NCBI RefSeq assembly: GCF_963677125.1
Contig: NZ_OY781882.1
Span: forward strand, 4,424,501-4,488,500
Origin: an uncultured Desulfobacter sp.
GTDB taxonomy: Bacteria > Desulfobacterota > Desulfobacteria > Desulfobacterales > Desulfobacteraceae
Length of the DNA stretch: 64,000 nt
Direction: 5' to 3'
Positions 11,501 through 18,200 of the stretch are shown in pieces; position 1 is the stretch's first letter; every line of letters starts with the position of its first letter. Position numbers and translations under genes: made by a program. The notes beneath the pieces are model-generated. The model had not been told where the DNA came from. It did not search any database and was given only the letters and a program-made list of their open reading frames with translations.

Positions 11501-12184
11501 GGCTACGTCATACAATTGCTCGGGCACCCCTTTAGCAAGGCTGTCTTTTGTTAGAGCAACAAAGGCGGATTTCGACAAAGATGCAATTGAGACCACATCT
11601 TTAATCTCGGCTTTAATTAATGCTTCATTGGTCTTCTGGTCGCGGCATATCAATTGTAGTTGTGAATGATTATTAATTTCTTCAAGGAGTTGCAGGTCTG
11701 TTTTAGTTAGCCCTTGAGTAGTTTTTAACTTTTTATAATTTTTTCGAAGAGCAGAAAGCGTTTCTATCTTATTCTCTTCGAATAGTTTTTTTAATTTTTC
11801 TGTCAGCTTTCCTGACCATGTATTAAGTGAGCCTGCAAGTTGCCTACGGTATTCCTTTAATTGTACATTAATGGTGTAGTCATATTTTTTTAACTCCAAC
11901 TTTTGTTCGATACTCGCTATTTCATAATGATCCAATCCAAAGACCTTTAGCAGGACTATAATGCTTTCAATCCCAGCATTTATAGCAAAAGGCAATTGTT
12001 TTATGTTGATGCGGATTTTTCCAGATCCATCGGTTTTCCTTTTCAATGAAACCGTTACCGGTTGACCATCGCTGTCCAACAGCCACATCTCGACCATAAA
12101 ATTAATAAGCGGTGGTTTGCCAGAGGCATCTTCTTCAATAAATTGCAGTGTAAGGAAATCCGATTGTTGCATTGTCGTTGGCAT
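5519..12184 (-). CDS. Tc toxin subunit A (TcA), pore-forming component
   Basis: A 2221-residue protein with the architecture of TcdA/TcaAB-type toxin A subunits, which form a pentameric pre-pore that injects the TcC cargo into a target cell. Residues 1-120 look like a beta-rich N-terminal domain. Around residue 271 the CDC-xx-SALSPLAYLSNLL motif marks the VRP1-like region. Middle parts carry neuraminidase-like and helical shell segments (for example GDWHAAMSVFLYPENILYPTL). A Gly/Ala-rich hydrophobic hairpin near 1665-1710 (GGAIAAGLTAGG) is the membrane-inserting tip, and FPGHYLRLIKRV near 1930 begins the TcB-binding domain. The ATG at 12184 has GGAGG at 12193-12197. It lies 177 bp downstream of the TcB-TcC gene and is probably co-transcribed. 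The frame is intact. Confidence 0.93.
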   Translation of the reverse strand: MPTTMQQSDFLTLQFIEEDASGKPPLINFMVEMWLLDSDGQPVTVSLKRKTDGSGKIRINIKQLPFAINAGIESIIVLLKVFGLDHYEIASIEQKLELKKYDYTINVQLKEYRRQLAGSLNTWSGKLTEKLKKLFEENKIETLSALRKNYKKLKTTQGLTKTDLQLLEEINNHSQLQLICRDQKTNEALIKAEIKDVVSIASLSKSAFVALTKDSLAKGVPEQLYDVAIQKCAILKNKALEKKVNAVNGFPVEKSKEDPESDALPCSCDCQSALSPLAYLSNLLDFVFREVEYENEPLSFSLLESFFHQPFAAMPADCSASEEIVRQVRICIEVLRRKLEKNGKPLAESVTKEHARKVYDSLLEQLGTSYRELRLLRGAPEEDRERKADALGIAESNLNNLLLQERTLNENTLESLFGWQDTERDPLSYGAKLSDTEISILRWQLKGVEWGRNTDQQRLIYGLLQPDDNGKYNLTLSKDNTFSNHVATAEGKLPEKEQPLQLKLTPQNDSGLSGTVTITYKASKTDFKLAVVPEFLTWQFLELFRYWLMDDHPKVLFDSTKLPIVDPDMLTKASFCRPLTIKKGTVYVNAAFKLWSDRSEEIIKKYGGIDKKGDSEDSEQRPILEMIQRVDPLNGKDWDTFAKDLNSEDEDTIQSRMDDLEKFYLTIESFGFLYALRKDALSGDPTISDPEIEERKKKEREQLLDILVNVVKRRELYPKWITEENQISLCPTFFCLSSSEEPFANPFRVVADEYTSWQGELERFSRAPVIDPDTLYSMPNIELTDSAAAELRNNRRQQLDTLYAGINEKFKPEKLDGLLGYNSLTMTGGQILLHPLGFDNLDDLQTDFDKQALDIQPQMHGLTWREFNALFAFRKLVKENSFDETDKQQIIHIFIQVEKRRYLYPAWLVEEADKNITCSPQFYRNPDQAALQWNWGDDRPAELIDWRTDSAVTRSWLSTLKGRFQQMDAQRESLRAAMDSAEQVSLPALRDALIDAVYQGNITNREENKTKATNELLINAFENGCRKTRRVAQAFETIQLLVWGILNGQIEDQKFQIPELNQDNFDAAWAWLKSYGDWHAAMSVFLYPENILYPTLRSDQTILFQAIVSVLDGSASQSEEDGDSGEDNSDEETEPISPEDELKNLLTDNIFKIILKNVAPQSSEGISRIHRGLSYLRANEYSYVGQLHLDKYNTINENSEFIENILYLPLHFALVLQQIGEYEAALQWFRKIYDFHNGRFNENVREYFDQQSSESFIYNGENWLSDTLNPHNLSKTRSNVLLRSILISITRCLLDYAEAEFAGDTSESLGRARELYLTARRLLAMPALKQNLQDCEGALHGLIIEVGERYREYDFQQAVVDEAVEHDPRINSDQIPDILENLDKIFEGPELPMDKRKKIRELFKTYSQPSIFENLDTRVSNIGIKQNSLLREQLEDLKLFDQVLQMGNQFALGSKSGGSKAVMDGMVQSHWTPIPGVSFEFCIPPNKLLLSLNLRTENGLYKLNNCMNLAGMYREVPAYVTPTDITTELQGNGVGGGIGLPQTVRLSNTHYRYKTLVERAKYLVQIAQQLETTYLSFLEKFDQESYNIMKARQDLNLSNANVTLQGLRVTEAKNSKGLADLQYDKTDSIFKHYEDLLEKPLLETEQNALNYTLANAMLQGTVALISAGGAIAAGLTAGGIIGAETGPGSFFTALGGGAGALAATMTLSNTAYQSTVGTLSAASSYNSMVASFKRREQEWEFQKALANFDIQIAEAQKTLADDHYQIVLQEQSIATISAGYANDTLNFLNNKFTSKELYSWMSGIIGSVYRYFLEQATAIAKLAQMQLTFERQETGIDFILSDYWSATSARLFVNSIGDEGESKDRRGMTGSARLLQDIYKLDQYAFTTDRRKLQMSKTISLAMHDPIAFYQFRQSGVFPFSTNTKKKIFDYDFPGHYLRLIKRVRTSVIALIPPTQGIKATLSNTGISYVVVSDEGGALFEQRVIRRQPESVALTAAINDSGVFELQEQPEMMLPFEGMGVEASWEFRMPKAANQFDFNTITDVLITIEYTALDSPTYRQEVIRGLDPSISADRPFSIRQQFADAWYDLNNPDTVSGSQAPMSASFNIKREDFPPNVSDIKIDGISIFVSRKPGVNNEITFKHIKFVETGSTSAIESSATSSNGIIRSAGGLSKMKDKQPFGEWTLGLEDKQEIRELFKSESIDDILFVITFTGHTEQWPS

Positions 12185-12487
12185 GGATTGAACCTCCTAT
12201 ACCCTTTTTTTTAAAATCAAAAAATCGTATTTGTTTTCCGATTCTACTGAAACACTTTTGTTTAATGTAGTTATTTGGATGAGTTAACAATCTATATTCA
12301 GGTTCAGCTGAATTAGCGCAAAGGAGATTAGATTTGTTTCCATTTCCATTCTAATTAAAATTACCAAGTTATTGGTATTGGAATACTTACATTTGCACCA
12401 CCAATAACTTTAGCTGCTATATCAATGACTACGGAATTATTCGCTTCTGGTGATGATTTTAAGGTTAGTTTGAATTTTAATCCGGCA

Positions 12488-12497
12488 CCCCCCCCCC
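12488..12497. repeat. C10 homopolymer causing a frameshift in the toxin C-terminus
   Basis: Ten Cs on the plus strand (ten Gs in the coding strand). One base fewer restores a frame of 40 more sensible residues, ending at 12361. It may be slipped-strand phase variation or a sequencing error. Confidence 0.7.
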
Positions 12498-13793
12498 AAC
12501 CCTCCACTAGCACCAAATCCTTGGCTAACACTACTTACCTCTAAATCTAAAAGTGAACCAGTAAGTTCTAACCCATAAGTGCTTTCAAAAGTTCCATCAG
12601 GATTTTCCTTTAAACCACCCAAATATGCTCCAGCCGAACCTTTCGGAGTACTAATAGTCAAATCAACATCTGCATATCCAATAGGGATTTTAGATCTAGC
12701 ACTTGCCAAATCTCCTGTTACAGATGTTCCTCCTTTACCAGCCTCAGCTTCAACGCGAATTGCTTTAGCTCCAACTCTTCCAAGCTGAACATCTATTCCT
12801 GTATTTAAATAGACATCTTCCCCACTCTTTTTTACTCCATAATTTATGAGTTTGGGTGCTGTAGCTGGCGGTTTTACTTTACCTTCTGGCACAGCTTCAG
12901 GAAGGATAGTTCCTGTAAATCGAACTAAATCCCCTTTCTCTAAATATTCAGGATTAACTCCTTCGGAGAAAGGCACCCAATTACCATCTATCATAATTTC
13001 GAAGGATTTAGACGCTGCCTCAGGATCAATCAATCCAGTGAGAGCCGCATAATATTTTGTTAACCAATCGCCTTCAATCGTTTTTATTATACCAGTCAGA
13101 GGATTAATGTTTACAGAATAACCAGTTTTATTGTTAGAAATACATATTGTATCCGCCGAAGATTCGCCTGTTTGCATGTTGTGCTGAGGATCAGTTGAAG
13201 TTTTCAGTCCCCACGAGTCAACGTTGCGAATAGGGTTGTTTTTTACAAAAATAAATAGATTTGTTGAATCTATTGCTCCAAATGGATCTATCGTAGACCA
13301 TCTCAATAACCAAGGAACAAAATATCTCGCTCCATAGTAATAAAGCCCAGTTTCTTCATCCAATTCTTTACCACTGTATCGATATTTTTTTTTACTAAAA
13401 CTTCCAAAACTCGTTTCACCGAAAGGAAAATATTCCTCTCCGTTTAAAAGGTTGTTCGCTTCATAGCTGTCACCGCCCAAAACTATATTGCTACTGCCTA
13501 AATGATCGTTTAAATGATACTTCACTTTAGGCGATGCATCGCTGCTATCGAACGGTTCGTCCACACGAACTAAAGCGATACGATTCTGGTTATCCATAAT
13601 GTGAAGGAAATTATTTACTTTTTCATGGTTAATAGTTTTGCGGCTATGTTGTTCAAAAATAGTATCGATATACGTGGTCGTTGTGATCTCGTTTTGCTGG
13701 TTACTTACCAATTTCTTAACTCGAACTCCATCAGCCCCATATAAGTAGCGTGCCTTGATGGAAGGGTCACTACCGCCCTCCGGTTGCACCCGG

Positions 13794-13800
13794 TAACCTA
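13794..13800. repeat. Target site duplication, left copy (TAACCTA)
   Basis: The heptamer TAACCTA borders the insertion sequence here and again at 15267-15273. Removing one copy and the element restores an uninterrupted reading frame (A-D-R-M-V-G-Y-R-V-Q) in the toxin gene. Confidence 0.85.
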
Positions 13801-15266
13801 GTCGATACTGAAAAAGCATTTTAGTAACTGATTTTACTGGAAAAAATTGCTAAAATTTGCTATGGTATTTGCAAGAAATTGATTCTAACCTTAATGTTTT
13901 CTTGCAAATTTTATCATGAAACCGACAAAACCACCTATAGAGGATAACCAAGGAGATCTTTTCCTGCCCCAACTCGAAAATATCATCTCCCTTGGCCACA
14001 GCCTGGTAAAATTATCCCGAGCAGTAGATTGGGACGCATTAGATAAAAAATTCGGTGTAACTTTTTGTGAAGATAACGGAAGGCCTGGGATTTCCACCAG
14101 ACTGATGACGGCTTTGCATTACTTGAAGTTCACCTACAATCTAAGCGATGAAGCGGTAGTGAAAGGCTGGGTAGAAAATCCGTATTGGCAGTACTTCAGT
14201 GGAATGAAATACTTTGAGCATGAGCTGCCTTGTGACCCATCCAGCATGACGCGCTGGCGGAAGAGGATAGGCGAAGTCGGCGCAGAGGAGCTTTTGAAAA
14301 AGACTATTGAGGCTGGGTTGGTGCTAAAGGCTGTCAAAAAATCCCAGCTTCACAACATCAATGTGGATACGACGGTTCAAGAGAAAGATGTTCGGTTCCC
14401 GACGGATGCACGGCTTTATGATCGGGCCAGAGACCGGTTGGTAAAAGCAGCTAAAGATCGAGAAATCAATCTACGTCAGAATTACAATCGGTTATCCAAG
14501 CAAACGTTACTCAAGCAAAGCCGTTATGCGCATGCGAAACAAATGAAAAGAGCAAAGAAAGCAACCAAAAAACTCAAGACCTACTTGGGGCGTGTGATAA
14601 GGGACATTCAAAGGAAGTATCCTACCCCGGATAAAGAGATGGATGAACTCTTAAATGTGGCGACCCGTATTTGGAGCCAAAAAAGGAAGGACAAGAACAA
14701 AGTTTATAGCGTCCATGAGCCTCATGTTGAATGTATCAGTAAAGGTAAGGCACATAAACGCTACGAGTTTGGTTGCAAAGTCAGTGTTGCAACAACAAGT
14801 CGTGGTTGTTGGTTTGTTGGGGCAATGGCCGTTCATGGCAATCCATATGACGGGCATACGCTATCCGAAACCCTGGCCCAGGTAGAACGAATTACACAGA
14901 AGCCCCAAAGATCCTTTGTCGATAGAGGGTACCGAGGTCATGGCTATACCGGAGACATTGAGGTTCATGTTGATAAAGTCCGAAGAGGTCGCACTTCAAA
15001 AAGTTTATGGCGTTGGATGAAAAGACGAGCAGCAATTGAGCCGAGTATCGGACATTTAAAACAGGAGCATCGGATGGATCGCAACCGGTTAAAAGGTAAA
15101 GACGGGGATAAGATCAATGCGATCCTGAGCGCCGCAGGTATGAATATCAGCAAGCTGCTACGGTGGCTGGTTGATTATTTTTTACTTTTGTTGGGATTAA
15201 GGCCGACCGCCCATGCGTAGTGGGTGGTGCCGACCAGTTTTGGTATATAGGTTTTTCAGAATCGAC
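13801..15266 (+). mobile_element. Insertion sequence, 1466 bp, IS5-like, inserted in the TcB-TcC gene
   Basis: The element is bounded by imperfect inverted repeats: GTCGATACTGAAAAAGC at 13801-13817 and, on the opposite strand, GTCGATTCTGAAAAACC ending at 15266. A 7-bp target duplication TAACCTA flanks both ends. It carries one transposase gene on the plus strand, opposite to the toxin gene. The intact ends, exact duplication and intact transposase indicate a recent insertion. Family placement as IS5-like rests on the transposase motifs; the 7-bp duplication is not the classical 3- or 4-bp size, so the subgroup is open. Confidence 0.92.
13916..15220 (+). CDS. IS5-like DDE transposase
   Basis: A 434-residue transposase. 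Its N-terminus (GDLFLPQLENIISLGHSLVKL, abbreviated here as GDLF...LVKL), the GRPGISTRLM segment and the WVENPYWQYFSG motif are typical of IS5-group transposases that begin with a helical DUF772-like domain. The catalytic domain includes NVDTTVQEKDV (first Asp region), FVDRGYRGHGY (second Asp region) and AAIEPSIGHLKQEHRM with the Glu. It catalyses cut-and-paste or copy-out movement of the element. The frame is complete. It is oriented against the toxin genes, and its promoter must lie in the first 115 bp of the element. Confidence 0.93.
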   Translation: MKPTKPPIEDNQGDLFLPQLENIISLGHSLVKLSRAVDWDALDKKFGVTFCEDNGRPGISTRLMTALHYLKFTYNLSDEAVVKGWVENPYWQYFSGMKYFEHELPCDPSSMTRWRKRIGEVGAEELLKKTIEAGLVLKAVKKSQLHNINVDTTVQEKDVRFPTDARLYDRARDRLVKAAKDREINLRQNYNRLSKQTLLKQSRYAHAKQMKRAKKATKKLKTYLGRVIRDIQRKYPTPDKEMDELLNVATRIWSQKRKDKNKVYSVHEPHVECISKGKAHKRYEFGCKVSVATTSRGCWFVGAMAVHGNPYDGHTLSETLAQVERITQKPQRSFVDRGYRGHGYTGDIEVHVDKVRRGRTSKSLWRWMKRRAAIEPSIGHLKQEHRMDRNRLKGKDGDKINAILSAAGMNISKLLRWLVDYFLLLLGLRPTAHA

Positions 15267-18200
15267 TAACCTACCATCCTGTCGGCATGGTCCCAGGTGT
15301 GATGTCTTTCCGTATTCTGTCGGATCAGATTGCCGTTGGCATCATAGTCATGATTAGGAGCCTGGTCTTCCGCTCCGAAACTGGTCAGCCTATTACCTTC
15401 CGTCCCCCAATCTGCAGGAGCGCTGCTTGGTAAAGCGCTTATTTTTTCAGACCATTGCGCGGGCGTAAAGCCGGACATACCGTATTTTCGCTTCCACTTA
15501 CCGCCAGTAGCATTATAGTGCATGAAGAGCATATTGCCGGCAGGATCATAGCTGTACGTTTGGGTATAGGACTCGGTCTGATCCGGCCCATTATCCGGAT
15601 GAGGCGCTGGGGAACCTGGGAGATGCGTTCCGCAGTCTTTTCCCCCCATGGCGTAGCCGGGTCCGATGAACTGCTTGCAGGCACGACCGGTGGCCGTAAG
15701 CAGTCGATAGATTGGGTCATAGGTAAATTTTCGTAATAATCGGTCCCGGCCATTGGCATCATTGGCGATGCCACAGTTTGGCACCCGCTCGTCTATGCTG
15801 ACAATATTGCCGACAAGGTCATAACCGTAAGTGAAATCCTGCCTGGGCTTGCCGATGCCTTGCCAGGTTTCGTCTTCACCAGAATGAGCAGCCGTGTAAA
15901 TGCATTGTTCAGTACGCAAGCGGGCCAGACGGAAGGTGTGTGCATCATAGGCATAACGGGTCATTATTTCGTTGCCATAGTTGATGAGTATGCGCTGTCC
16001 TTTGGCATTGTAGGCGATATGCTTTACAAAAGAATCGTCTCCCAGTTGTACGGCCTCCAGTGCCCCTGCGCGGTTGTATGAAGGAGTCAGCAGTTTACGC
16101 TGACCTTCCACATCCTGGGGATAGGTGATTGATGAAGGCCGGTTGAGCGCGTCGTAGCGACTGCTGGTTTGGTAAACGGTGGTTTCAAGGACGTTTTCGG
16201 CGTCGGTATTCGACCAGTCCGCAATCCAGTCATTTTCCAGCTCACTGTCCCTGATGGTCTGACGGGATTTCTCCAGCAGGTTGCCTTTGACATCATAGCG
16301 CTCAAGGGTCAGTCGGCCGGCTTCGTCAAGATGGATATAGGGCTTGCCCAGCAGGTTACGCTTGCGTTTTTCGTCGTCTGACAAGCTACATTGATCACCA
16401 TAGATGATTTTTTCCCGCCGGGTAAATTTTTGGACTGTAGACTTATCATTGATCGCCCAGACGCCATCGGGCCGGTTAAGTTGGTCATAGCTGCGCAGCA
16501 CAATGCTGCCCTTGCTGTCCCGGTACTCAATCAGGCTGCCCAAGGCATCAAGGACCGAGGTGCGCCGGCCAGCATCAATACTCTTCACACTCAAAGCGCG
16601 ATCAAGCAGGTCATAGTGATAGGTGAACGCGGTTCGGCCCAGCGCATCTACGACGGTGAGCAGATTTCCCCGGATATCGTAGGTGGAGCGGGTGATATGC
16701 CAATCCGCCGGTAAACGGCCATTGCGGGCGACAGTGCAGACCGTGCGGCCCATGGCATCTAATACAACGCTTGCCGGCGTGAAATGATGACCGGCATCGA
16801 CGCTATTGGTGTCGGGATGGGTGAGGTGTGCCAGATCATTCGCATCGTAGGTATAACCCTCCCAGGGGGTGGGAAGAAAACCGGCGGATCCGGAGACAGA
16901 CGCCATAACTTCAATGGTCAAGGTGAGGTCATCGGCATTCACCGGTCGGCCGAAAAGAATCAATTGTTGGGAGCCGTCGGGATTGAGGGTGCGGACCACC
17001 TGCCCGCGCGGATCGTAAAACATGCTGACATGACAGCCTGTTTTGGCCTCGTTTTCAGGCTGGAAGTCCCAACCCTGGCTGAAAAAGGGCTCATACTTTT
17101 CCACCACCTGTCCCTTGTTGTCGAAGACTTCCCAGCCGCTGACCACCACGCTGTCGGTCACGCGCCTGCCTATGGCCGCATCGAGCGTGCTGCCTGGTGC
17201 GGAGGGCAGCCCGACATTGTTGCCCGTCTTTCCGAAGACCAGATCCTCGGCCTGGGCGCGCGTTTGGATCAGACGGCCGAAACCGTCCGAGTATTCACGG
17301 GATTCGATGGTCTCATCTGAGATATTGTCACTGGCGTGATGGACGCGCCGGATGGTGTGGACAAAAACCGGTTTGCCGGTCTTCTTGAAATTGAGAAAAT
17401 TATGGGTAAAGGCCATTTCCGGCTTGTCTGCCGTCCCACCGATGGTGTTACCCGCTTCATCCTGTCCGTTAATATATTGTTTGGCCGGCAGGCCGATGGG
17501 GCTATATTCGACGTGAGTGCTGTTGCCGTTTGGCTCGACCAGCGTCTTGGGTTGCAACAGGCGGTAGTTGTAAGTCGCTGTGGTTTTCATTCCCAAAGGG
17601 TCGCTCACTTCTATCGGGAGCAGGGCATATGGTTCGTCGTAGCTGATGCTGGCCCGGTTCCCGAGGGCATCCTCCATGGCTTCCGGAAGGCCGCGCGGGG
17701 AAAGGCGCCTTCGCAAAGTATCCGCATAGTAGCCATTTACATGGTTCTCAAGATCGGCAGTCTGATGATGATATCCGATGGCATCTCCAAAATTTGGCGG
17801 TGCATTTTCTGGCAGCGTTGTTGTACCGCCCAGGTAGCTAGGCCTTCGGTCATCATATGCCTTCTGAAGTAGCTCGTCATCGAACACCAGCGCTTCACTG
17901 CGGATCAATGCACCATGATTGCCAAGTCGGCCCATCGGCAACCCCTGAAATTCCGATCCGTCGTAGTGATTACATTGATGGCCGATGATAGTTGTCTCGC
18001 TGCCGGTGGAATTCTCGAACAGGATGCAAATATCCCGGACAGCTTGCCATTGTTTCTCAAGAGCGGCATGGACATCGTCATCAAAATCATCGGGGGCGCT
18101 TTGGGGTTCGGCAAGTTCAAAGGTTTTTATCTGGGCTACCCGGTCATGGATATAGGTTGCCTCCGTTGACGCAATGGCGTACTCGGTTCGGCTTTGAGTC

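Larger units (their letters stand above)
12437..13819 (-). pseudogene. 3' part of the interrupted TcB-TcC gene: RHS core and C-terminal toxin domain
   Basis: This frame is the displaced end of the gene that starts at 21148. Its first codons come from the insertion sequence; toxin sequence starts at 13800 with GYRVQPEGG. It carries the RHS core (YYYGARYFVPWLLRWSTIDPFG, split here as YYYGARY and RWSTIDPFG), then NNPIRNVDSWG, after which the variable cargo of about 265 residues begins. The cargo has no motif I can name; it is beta-rich and ends in Gly-rich strands. At the C10 run (12488-12497) the frame shifts and stops at 12437. With nine Gs in the coding strand, translation would continue through AGLKFKLTLKSS to ITW and a TAA at 12361-12363. 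Without the insertion and shift the whole protein would have about 2440 residues. Confidence 0.85.
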
